From JAUYQR01 sp043727195 (GTDB lineage Bacteria > Pseudomonadota > Alphaproteobacteria > Rhodobacterales > Rhodobacteraceae), in the NCBI GenBank assembly GCA_043727195.1, contig JAYSYZ010000083.1, positions 1 to 12,728 on the forward strand: DNA of 12,728 nucleotides, in the 5' to 3' direction. The position numbers and the translations under genes were made by a program. Shown here in pieces: positions 7,126 to 12,728 of this stretch (positions within the stretch are counted from its first letter, which is position 1; each line of letters starts with the position of its first letter). The notes under the pieces were generated by a model, which saw only the letters and a list, made by a program, of their open reading frames with translations, did not search any database and had not been told where the DNA came from.

Positions 7126-7785
7126 ATGCGGGCATTGGTGGTAGGGTCTTCGGGCGGGATCGGTTCGGCGCTGGTCGCGGCGCTGGCATTGCGGGGCGAC
7201 GTGGTGGGGCTGTCGCGGCGTGACGATGGGCTGGACGTGACCGACGAGGCGTCGGTGGCGGCGGCGCTGGGGCGGCTGGACGGGGTGTTCGATCTGGTCA
7301 TCGTGGCGACCGGGGCGCTGGAACTGGCGGGGGCACGGCCGGAAAAGACCCTGCGCGCGCTGGCGCCCGGCGCGATGGCGGCGCAGTTTGCGCTGAACGC
7401 GATCGGCCCGGCGCTGGTGGTGAAACATGCGCTGCGCTTGCTGCCGAAGGATCGGGTGGCGAAGGTGGCGGCGTTGTCGGCGCGGGTGGGGTCGATCGGT
7501 GACAACGCGCTGGGCGGCTGGTATTCCTACCGGGCGGCAAAGGCGGCGCTGAACCAGCTGATCCATACCGCCAGCATCGAGGTGGCGCGCAGCCATCCGC
7601 AGGCGGTGCTGGCGCTGCTGCATCCCGGTACGGTGGCGACGGGGCTGACCTCGGCCTACGCAGCCGGGCACCCGGCCGAGACGCCGGCCGCAGCCGCGGA
7701 TCACCTGCTGGCCGTTCTGGACCGGCTCACCCCGGCGGACAGCGGCGGTTTCTTCGATTGGAAGGGCGAAAGGGTGGCCTGGTGA
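7126..7785 (+). CDS. Short-chain dehydrogenase/reductase (SDR) family protein
   Basis: This 219-residue protein has a Rossmann fold with the glycine-rich nucleotide loop GSSGGIG at residues 7-13. The SDR catalytic set is complete: Asn91, Ser118 (LSARVGSIG), Tyr135 and Lys139 (YRAAK), followed by PGTVATGL at 167-174. It should therefore reduce or oxidise a carbonyl/alcohol substrate with NAD(P)H; the substrate cannot be told. It resembles the compact CsgA/C-factor-like SDRs. Start: ATG at 7126, with GGAGG at 7116-7120 five bases upstream; in-frame GTG 7111 and ATG 7114 are less well placed. Its stop overlaps the start of the downstream photolyase (GTGA), so the two are probably co-translated. 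That hints at a role in the light/oxidative-stress response, but this is inference from context. Confidence 0.9.
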   Translation: MRALVVGSSGGIGSALVAALALRGDVVGLSRRDDGLDVTDEASVAAALGRLDGVFDLVIVATGALELAGARPEKTLRALAPGAMAAQFALNAIGPALVVKHALRLLPKDRVAKVAALSARVGSIGDNALGGWYSYRAAKAALNQLIHTASIEVARSHPQAVLALLHPGTVATGLTSAYAAGHPAETPAAAADHLLAVLDRLTPADSGGFFDWKGERVAW

Positions 7786-9302
7786 AACTGGTTCTGGTTC
7801 TTGGCGATCAGCTTTCGCCCGACACCGCGGCGTTGAAGGCGGCGGACAAGGCGCAGGACGTGGTGGTGATGGCCGAGGTCACGGGCGAGGGCACCAGCGT
7901 GCCGCATCACCCCCAGAAGATCGCGCTGATCCTGACGGCGATGCGGAAGTTTGCCGCCGCGTTGCAGGCCGATGGGTGGCGGGTGGCCTATACGCGGCTG
8001 GAAGATCCGGAAAACAGCCAGACGATTTCCGGCGAGTTGCTGCGGCGGGCGGCAGAAACCGGGGCCGGCGGCGTGCTGGCGACGCGCCCCGGTGAATGGC
8101 GGGTGATCGCCGATCTGGAGGCGTTGCCATTGCCGGTGACGCTGCTGGCCGATGACCGGTTCCTGTGTTCGGAGCCCGAGTTCGCCACCTGGGCCGAGGG
8201 CCGCAAGGCGCTGCGCATGGAGTATTTCTACCGCGACATGCGGCGCAAGACCGGGTTGCTGATGCAGGGCGACAAGCCCGCCGGGGGGCAGTGGAACTAT
8301 GACCACGACAACCGCAAACCGGCGGCGACGGATTTGTTCCGCCCGCAGCCGCTGCGGTTTGCGCCGGATGCGGTGACCGAGGCGGTGCTGGCGCTGGTCG
8401 AGGCGCGGTTCCCGCATTTCGGGCGGCTCAGGCCCTTCGGCTGGGCGACCGACCGGGCGGGGGCGCTGGCGGCGCTGGCGGATTTCGTGACGCACCGGTT
8501 GCCGCGTTTCGGCGAGGAGCAGGACGCGATGCTGGCAGGCGAGCCGTGGCTGAGCCATGCGGTGATCTCGCCCTACCTGAACATCGGGCTGCTGTCGCCG
8601 ATCGAGGTGTGCCGCGCTGCAGAGACGGCATGGCAGGCGGGCCTTGTGCCGATCAATGCAGCCGAAGGGTTCATCCGGCAGATCATCGGCTGGCGGGAAT
8701 TCGTGCGCGGCATCTGGGCGATGCAGGGGCCGGACTATGCGGGGCGCAATGCGTTGGGGCATGGCCGGGCGCTGCCGGGGGTCTACTGGGGCAAGCCCAC
8801 GAAGATGGCCTGCATGGCAGCGTCGGTGGCGCAGACGCGGGACCTGGCCTATGCGCATCATATCCAGCGGCTGATGGTGACGGGCAACTTCGCGCTGCTG
8901 GCGGGGGTGGACCCGGCAGAGGTGCACGAATGGTATCTGGCGGTCTATATCGACGCTTTCGAATGGGTCGAGGCGCCGAATGTGATCGGGATGAGCCAGT
9001 TTGCCGACGGCGGCGTGGTGGGATCAAAGCCTTATGTCTCCAGCGGGGCCTATATCGACCGGATGTCGGATTATTGCGGCGGCTGTTCCTACCGGGTGAA
9101 GGAGAAGACTGGGGAGAAGGCGTGTCCGTTCAACCTGCTGTATTGGGATTTTCTGGTGCGGCACCGGGAGAGGTTCCGGTCGAATGCGCGGATGGGGCAG
9201 ATGTACCGGGTCTGGGATGGGATGGAGGCGGGGCACCGGGAGCGGGTGCTGGCTGGGGCCGCCGGGTTCCTGGCGCGGCTGGAGGCGGGGGAGGGGGTTT
9301 GA
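7782..9302 (+). CDS. FeS-cluster cryptochrome/(6-4) photolyase-like protein (CryB/PhrB type)
   Basis: The 506-residue product begins MKLVLVLGDQLSP, the hallmark of the deoxyribodipyrimidine photolyase-related family, and has the family length. Four cysteines sit at 344, 432, 435 and 448. Their spacing (88, 3, 13) equals that of the [4Fe-4S] ligands of Agrobacterium PhrB as I recall them. The FAD-binding helical domain is recognisable in QTRDLAYAHHIQRLMVTGNFALL (in two parts, 351-373) and EWVEAPNVIGMSQFADGG (394-411). PhrB repairs (6-4) photoproducts with light; Rhodobacter CryB is the regulatory relative, so the choice between repair and signalling is open. The GTG start at 7782 overlaps the SDR stop by 4 nt, with AAGGG about 8 nt upstream; a TTG at 7758 is rejected. 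It should act with FAD and possibly a lumazine antenna, in the cytoplasm. Confidence 0.93.
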   Translation: MKLVLVLGDQLSPDTAALKAADKAQDVVVMAEVTGEGTSVPHHPQKIALILTAMRKFAAALQADGWRVAYTRLEDPENSQTISGELLRRAAETGAGGVLATRPGEWRVIADLEALPLPVTLLADDRFLCSEPEFATWAEGRKALRMEYFYRDMRRKTGLLMQGDKPAGGQWNYDHDNRKPAATDLFRPQPLRFAPDAVTEAVLALVEARFPHFGRLRPFGWATDRAGALAALADFVTHRLPRFGEEQDAMLAGEPWLSHAVISPYLNIGLLSPIEVCRAAETAWQAGLVPINAAEGFIRQIIGWREFVRGIWAMQGPDYAGRNALGHGRALPGVYWGKPTKMACMAASVAQTRDLAYAHHIQRLMVTGNFALLAGVDPAEVHEWYLAVYIDAFEWVEAPNVIGMSQFADGGVVGSKPYVSSGAYIDRMSDYCGGCSYRVKEKTGEKACPFNLLYWDFLVRHRERFRSNARMGQMYRVWDGMEAGHRERVLAGAAGFLARLEAGEGV

Positions 9303-9408
9303 GGGGGGGCGTGATATCAAGGTTGATAATGTTTATAACCTATTGATAATAAATGGGAGTGTCGTTTTTTGTGTGGGTTTGCTTGCCGTAATATAGGGGC
9401 TAGGAAAT
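9303..9408. other. AT-rich spacer with TTGATAAT repeats
   Basis: No gene is visible. Composition changes abruptly from GC-rich coding DNA to AT-rich sequence. TTGATAAT occurs at 9323-9330 and again at 9343-9350, exactly 20 bp apart. TATCAA-GG-TTGATA (9315-9328) forms a small inverted repeat around the first copy. GGTT-ATAA with TTAT-AACC (9321-9340, one G bulge) forms another. These could be a protein-binding site or a boundary of acquired DNA. Confidence 0.35.
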
Positions 9409-9430
9409 GGTGCGCTGTAGCGCACCCTAC
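9409..9430 (-). repeat. REP-like element 1 (GTAG head plus palindrome)
   Basis: Read on the minus strand it is GTAG followed by GGTGCGC-TACA-GCGCACC: a GTAG tetranucleotide, a 7-bp stem and a 4-nt loop, 22 nt in all. This is the layout of REP elements associated with RAYT (REP-associated tyrosine transposase) enzymes. It has the same design and orientation as the element at 9961-9982. It also lies just after the 3' end of the AT-rich ORF and could act as a weak transcription or mRNA end. Confidence 0.6.
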
Positions 9431-9455
9431 TGCTCGGTGCTACGACTTGCTTTGA

Positions 9456-9881
9456 TTAGATAGGTGGTGGAAGGATGTAGTTTCGTAATTCTGAGCTTAT
9501 TATCATACTCTGCAAAGTTTTTTTCATATCTTCTAGTTCGGAAGGTCTGGAACTGCCATCAATTTCTGAGGCCGTGGCAGCCACAAAGTATCTACAATAC
9601 AACTTAATGTAGTGACAGCCCTGCCCAGATCGTTTTCCGGAAAATTGCTCTTCCAGACCGAGCGCCTTCCTGTATTGAATTCGGGAACTTTCAATGCGTC
9701 CTAGCCGGTGCAAACACCCGGCAATCTGTACCGCAACAATTGACTTATGCGAGTCTGGAGGGCTGAGCGACATCAATTTATAAAGGGCATCATCGCTTTT
9801 TCTCTGAGAAATCAGCTTCATTGCTCGAAACCATTGAATCAGGAACAGACGCCTCTGAAAGAACAGATATAGGCTACGCAA
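9456..9881 (-). CDS. Hypothetical protein, TPR-like, in AT-rich accessory DNA
   Basis: A 141-codon minus-strand ORF starts at TTG 9881, with AGAGGA about 10 nt upstream; ATG at 9821 would give a 121-residue form. I do not recognise a family. The central part (about 42-76, including VAVQIAGCLHRLGRIES and SRIQYRKALGL) has the helix-turn-helix spacing of a tetratricopeptide repeat and, with the preceding SDDALYKLMSL, suggests one or two TPR-like units. There is no signal peptide. By hand count the DNA over 9481-9840 is about 44% GC, far below neighbours near 70%, and codon use is correspondingly AT-rich. The ORF lies between two REP-like sites, so it looks acquired and may be a remnant. Removing one T from the run at about 9882-9886 would join it to an upstream ATG at 9891-9889, so start loss by frameshift is possible. 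Confidence 0.5.
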   Translation of the reverse strand: MRSLYLFFQRRLFLIQWFRAMKLISQRKSDDALYKLMSLSPPDSHKSIVAVQIAGCLHRLGRIESSRIQYRKALGLEEQFSGKRSGQGCHYIKLYCRYFVAATASEIDGSSRPSELEDMKKTLQSMIISSELRNYILPPPI

Positions 9882-9912
9882 AAATCTTCATTCCTCTCAG
9901 ATCATAGGAACT

Positions 9913-9982
9913 GTAAGTTGAGTGCCAACCCAGCGTTTGCGCCGGTTGGCCAGTCGGGGTGGTGGGTTGGCACCCACCCTAC
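9913..9982. repeat. Inverted REP-like pair (BIME-like element)
   Basis: On the minus strand 9982-9961 reads GTAG then GGTGGGT-GCCA-ACCCACC, again GTAG plus a 7-bp stem and 4-nt loop. In the opposite orientation 9913-9934 matches this 22-mer at 18 positions, starting GTAA and containing the core GTGCCAACCCA. The two cores (9922-9932 and 9963-9973) are exact 11-bp inverted repeats and can form one large hairpin, with a GCC-GGTT-GGC mini-hairpin (9941-9950) inside. The pair abuts the 3' end of the MORN gene (stop at 9987), a usual place for REPs. Confidence 0.6.
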
Positions 9983-9986
9983 GGGA

Positions 9987-11441
9987 TCAGGGCGTTGCGG
10001 CGGGCTCCGCAGCCGTCCCCTCTGCCGGAGCCTCCACTGCCGCTTCTGGCGGGGCCGTCAGTACCCCGTTCTGCCAGACTCCCTCGGCGATGTCGCCTGA
10101 GGTGTAGGTCAGCTTGCCAGGCCCCTCGCGCTTGCCGGTTTTGAACATGCCGTCATAGACATCGCCGGTGGCGTAGGTGGCCACGCCCTGCCCCTCGATC
10201 TGGCCTGCGACCCAGTTGCCCACATATTTGAACCCGTCGGGCATGGTGAATTCGCCGGTGCCGTCGCGCAAGCCTGCCTTGAACGTGCCCTTGTAGATGC
10301 TGCCATCGGGATAGGTGGCGGTGCCGGTGCCTTCGCGCTGGCCCGCGACCCAGTGGCCATCGTAGACATAGCCGTCGGGCCAGGTCATCTTGCCGGTGCC
10401 TGCGGGTTTGGCGGCGGCGAACTGGCCTTCGTAGACGCGCCCGCCGGGATAGGTTGCCCGGCCGGTGCCCGAGATCACCCCGCGATCCCAGCTGCCCTCG
10501 TAGGTGGACCCGTCGGGATAGGTGATAGCACCGGTGCCCTGCGCCTGATCGCCCTTCATCGCGCCGACATAGACCGATCCGTCGGGATAGGTCACCGACC
10601 CGGTGCCTTCCATCCGCCCCTCGACCCAGGTGCCTTCGTATTTGAAGCCGTCCCTGGCCAGAAAGATGCCGGTGCCGGCGCGGCGGTCCTTGACGAAGCC
10701 GCCGGTATAGACATCGCCATTGGCATGGGTCAGCGTGCCGCGCCCGTCGCGCTGGCCATTGGTGAAGCTGCCCTCGTAGACATCGCCGTTTGGCTGGGTC
10801 AGCTTGCCGGTGCCGTTGATCTGTCCCTCGGCCCAGTCGCCGATATAGGTCAGGCCATCGGGCATGATCAGCGTGCCCTTGCCGGACCGCTGGCCCTTGA
10901 CCAGCGTACCCTCGTAAGTGGCCCCGTCGGAGTAGGTGATCTTGCCGCTGCCGTCCTTGATGCCAAGAACCCAGTCGCCCTGATAGACATAACCCGAAGG
11001 ATTGGTCAGCTTGCCCTTGCCGTTGTGGTTGCCCTTGGTAAAGCTGCCCTCATAAACCGCGCCGTTGGCATAGCGTGCGATGCCCTGACCGGTCATCTGG
11101 CCCTGCGCCCAGTCGCCTTCGTAGGTGCGCCCGTCGGGGGCGGTGATCTTGCCTTTGCCTTCGGGCTGGCCCTTGGCGAAAGCGCCTTCGTAGACCGACC
11201 CGTTGGGATAGCGTGCCGTGCCCTGGCCGAGGATTTCGCCATCGACCCAGTCGCCGGTGTATTCAAAGCCCGAGGGCAGGCGGTAGGTGCCAAGCCCGTG
11301 CTGGCGGCCATTGCGGAAGGTGCCCTCGTAGACCGAGCCGTCGTCGTATTGTTTGGTCAGCACCTCACCATCCTGCGCGGTGGCAATGACCGGGCTGACG
11401 GCAAGCAGCGCCGCAACGACCGAAGCTTTCAGAAAACGCAT
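9987..11441 (-). CDS. Exported protein of 18 MORN repeats
   Basis: The 484-residue product starts with a Sec signal peptide (MRFLKASVVAALLAVSPVIA, cleavage probably TAQ/DGE near residue 23). From Tyr38 to 451 it is 18 uninterrupted MORN repeats of exactly 23 residues (consensus YxGxWxxGxxxGxGxxxxPDGxx), then a partial 19th (AEGVWQNG) and an Ala/Pro/Glu-rich tail. MORN repeats fold as rows of beta-hairpins; in different proteins they bind membranes or proteins or serve as spacers. The function here is unknown; the location should be periplasmic or outer-membrane-associated. Repeats alternate between F and W types, with a phase break at repeats 9/10. ATG 11441 has GGGAG six bases upstream. It is a single gene, with REP-like DNA at its 3' end. 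No enzyme domain is attached, unlike bacterial MORN-kinase proteins. Confidence 0.93.
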   Translation of the reverse strand: MRFLKASVVAALLAVSPVIATAQDGEVLTKQYDDGSVYEGTFRNGRQHGLGTYRLPSGFEYTGDWVDGEILGQGTARYPNGSVYEGAFAKGQPEGKGKITAPDGRTYEGDWAQGQMTGQGIARYANGAVYEGSFTKGNHNGKGKLTNPSGYVYQGDWVLGIKDGSGKITYSDGATYEGTLVKGQRSGKGTLIMPDGLTYIGDWAEGQINGTGKLTQPNGDVYEGSFTNGQRDGRGTLTHANGDVYTGGFVKDRRAGTGIFLARDGFKYEGTWVEGRMEGTGSVTYPDGSVYVGAMKGDQAQGTGAITYPDGSTYEGSWDRGVISGTGRATYPGGRVYEGQFAAAKPAGTGKMTWPDGYVYDGHWVAGQREGTGTATYPDGSIYKGTFKAGLRDGTGEFTMPDGFKYVGNWVAGQIEGQGVATYATGDVYDGMFKTGKREGPGKLTYTSGDIAEGVWQNGVLTAPPEAAVEAPAEGTAAEPAATP

Positions 11442-11890
11442 ACCCGACTCCCACCCTCAGCGGGCCGAGCGTAAGGGGCGGCGCGGGGCCTGACAAGCGG
11501 TGGGTGGTGTGGGGTTTGACCTTTGATCGAGGCCGACGAGTTGGTTGGGGAGGTCTGGCCGGGCTCAACACAGGGCAGCGCCTGTCCGCCGGGTGGGCGC
11601 TGCAACGCCGGTTCTAGGCACTTGATGGTTCATCCTCTCCCATCGAAGTTCTAGGCGTGCCGTTGCAAAAGCGCCTGCCCGAGGGGGGGGATGCGCGATC
11701 AGAAATCGTCCACTGGACGATTTCCGCGAAGAACGCCCGCCCCGTGGGCGGGCCGGGAGGCAGGCGCCGCCCGGCGGGCTTCGCCCTTGATTCCGGGCAA
11801 GAAAAGATTGGCCAAACGAGTTCTTCCCGTCGCTGCTTTCCCTTGGCCGCCAACCTGCTAGAACTTGCGCCGATGCCACAGGAGTCCCCG
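11442..11890. other. 449-nt non-coding region between the MORN gene and nadE
   Basis: This divergent gap must hold the promoters of both flanking genes. I see no convincing gene: the open frames here on the minus strand run into nadE antisense and have no family resemblance. Contents include a 9-bp direct repeat GTTCTAGGC (11611-11619 and 11648-11656), a set of nested complementary segments at 11601-11667, a composite inverted repeat at 11671-11767, and a possible TAGAAC -10 for nadE near 11859-11864. An rRNA, tRNA or recognised riboswitch is not apparent. Confidence 0.5.
11671..11767. repeat. Composite inverted repeat with a perfect 23-bp palindrome
   Basis: Three nested or adjacent symmetries are visible. 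The outer arms GCGCCTGCC (11671-11679) and GGCAGGCGC (11759-11767) are exact inverted repeats. Inside, GAAATCGTCCA (11702-11712), a central C, and TGGACGATTTC (11714-11724) make a perfect palindrome with 11-bp arms. Next, GCCCGCCC-CGT-GGGCGGGC (11735-11753) is an 8-bp stem with a 3-nt loop. The whole would fold as a three-part structure in either strand. It is best explained as a dispersed palindromic repeat or a structured RNA/terminator cluster; the sequence alone does not decide. Confidence 0.55.
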
Positions 11891-12728
11891 ATGTCCGACA
11901 CGTTTCGCCTGATGCTGGCGCAGTTGAACCCGACGCTGGGGGCGATTGCCGGCAACGCCGCTCTGGCGCGACAAGCCTGGGAAGAGGCGCGTACCGCAGG
12001 GGCCGACATGGTGGCATTCCCCGAGATGTTCATCACCGGCTATCAGCCACAGGATCTGATCCTGAAGCCCGCCTTCGTGACGGCAGCGATCAGGGCCGTC
12101 GAGGCCTTGGCGGTGGACTGTGCCGACGGCCCGGCGCTGGGGATCGGCGGCCCGGCGCGGGTCAACGGGCGGTTGCACAACGCCTATTATGTCTTGCAGG
12201 GCGGCAGGGTCACGGCGACGGTGTTGAAGCATCACCTGCCGAATGACGCGGTGTTTGACGAAAAGCGGGTGTTTTCCCCGGCCGATGTGCATGGGCCTTA
12301 TGTGGTGAACGGCGTGCGGATCGGCACGCCGATCTGCGAGGATGCCTGGCACCCGGATGTGGCCGAAACCCTGGCCGAAACCGGGGCGGAGATCCTGCTG
12401 GTGCCGAACGGCAGCCCCTATCACCGGGGCAAGCCGAACCTGCGGCTGAACCTGATGGTGGCGCGGGTGGTCGAGACGGGGTTGCCGCTGGTGTATCTGA
12501 ACATGGTGGGCGGGCAGGACGATCAGGTGTTTGATGGCTCGTCGATGGTATTGAACCCCGGCGGGCGGTTGGCCGCGCAACTGCCGCAGTTCGACGCGGC
12601 GATGGTGCTGGTGACGTTCCGGCGCGGGCCGGACGGCTGGCGGGCGGACCCCGGCGAGATTGCCGAGATCCCGGTGGTGTGGGAGGCGGACTATCGCGCC
12701 TGCGTGATGTCGCTGGCCGATTACATGG
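11891..12728 (+). CDS. nadE: Glutamine-dependent NAD+ synthetase (N-terminal part, cut by window edge)
   Basis: NadE amidates deamido-NAD to NAD+ with ATP, taking ammonia from glutamine. The visible 279 codons are the N-terminal nitrilase-type glutaminase domain, with the catalytic triad Glu45 (AFPEMFITGY), Lys113 (VLKHHLPN) and Cys149 (TPICEDAWHP). LVPNGSPYHRGK at 170-181 and YLNMVGGQDDQVFDGSS at 202-218 are typical of this NadE class. The last visible residues (about 263-279) begin the linker to the ATP-pyrophosphatase synthetase domain, which lies beyond 12728; the full protein is expected at about 550 residues. Start: ATG 11891, with AGGAG at 11880-11884 six bases upstream. The other CN-hydrolase enzymes differ in these motifs. 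Confidence 0.96.
   Translation, partial: MSDTFRLMLAQLNPTLGAIAGNAALARQAWEEARTAGADMVAFPEMFITGYQPQDLILKPAFVTAAIRAVEALAVDCADGPALGIGGPARVNGRLHNAYYVLQGGRVTATVLKHHLPNDAVFDEKRVFSPADVHGPYVVNGVRIGTPICEDAWHPDVAETLAETGAEILLVPNGSPYHRGKPNLRLNLMVARVVETGLPLVYLNMVGGQDDQVFDGSSMVLNPGGRLAAQLPQFDAAMVLVTFRRGPDGWRADPGEIAEIPVVWEADYRACVMSLADYM

Noticed and set aside
6787..7704. Minus-strand open frame across the SDR gene
   Set aside because: Arg/Pro/Gln-rich shadow of the SDR gene, which has an intact catalytic set and ribosome site on the plus strand.
7758..7781. TTG start giving eight extra residues on the photolyase
   Set aside because: The GTG at 7782 gives the conserved KLVLVLGDQLSP start and the GTGA overlap; the extra residues lie in the SDR C-terminus.
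7701..8927. Minus-strand open frame antisense to the photolyase
   Set aside because: No family likeness; composition is that of a complement strand, and the photolyase on the plus strand is unmistakable.
10087..11330. Regular 69-nt DNA periodicity that might suggest a CRISPR or satellite array
   Set aside because: There are no identical repeats with unique spacers; the periodicity is codon-level and explained by 23-residue MORN repeats.
10353..11474. Plus-strand open frame with apparent repeats, antisense to the MORN gene
   Set aside because: Its periodicity is imposed by the 69-nt MORN coding repeats on the other strand; the start region extends beyond the gene only by chance.
11565..12036. 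Minus-strand open frames over the nadE start and upstream gap
   Set aside because: They are shadows of nadE extended into GC-rich intergenic DNA, with no domain likeness or ribosome site.

Overview
The window is chromosomal DNA from a GC-rich alphaproteobacterium, most likely a member of the Rhodobacteraceae. This rests on the gene content and order, the GC-rich third positions, the iron-sulfur bacterial cryptochrome/photolyase of the CryB/PhrB type, and a glutamine-dependent NadE. The genus cannot be fixed by eye.

Positions 1-4940 (minus strand, read right to left) hold the cell-elongation operon mreB-mreC-mreD-mrdA-rodA. Genes are separated by at most 25 bases or overlap: mreC/mreD by 8 nt through a GTG start, mreD/mrdA by 4 nt. 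The products form the elongasome: MreB filaments, the MreC/MreD scaffold, and the PBP2/RodA peptidoglycan synthase pair. rodA is cut by the left edge. Upstream, also on the minus strand, is leuA (5125-6699), the first enzyme of leucine synthesis. It is preceded by a probable leucine attenuator: a short ORF with CTC-CTG-CTT-CTT Leu codons near its end, whose stop codon lies inside a strong hairpin. There is no U-tract, and the likely start ATG lies just where transcription would begin, so the leader may be leaderless.

Positions 7126-9302 (plus strand) carry a two-gene unit, a short-chain dehydrogenase/reductase joined by a GTGA overlap to an FeS-cluster cryptochrome/photolyase. It is divergent from leuA.

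Positions about 9303-9990 are a small AT-rich accessory patch. It holds one hypothetical TPR-like minus-strand ORF between REP-like elements of the GTAG type: one single copy on the left and one inverted pair (BIME-like) on the right.

Positions 9987-11441 (minus strand) encode an exported protein built almost wholly from 18 MORN repeats of exactly 23 residues. These are arranged as a 46-residue alternating F/W super-repeat with one break in phase. A 449-nt non-coding stretch follows, holding a perfect 23-bp palindrome inside a larger inverted repeat. The 5' part of nadE (glutamine-hydrolysing NAD+ synthetase) then runs off the right edge.

Most of the window is ordinary housekeeping. The items most worth a second look are the leuA leader, the REP-flanked AT-rich patch, the periodicity of the MORN protein, and the composite palindrome upstream of nadE.
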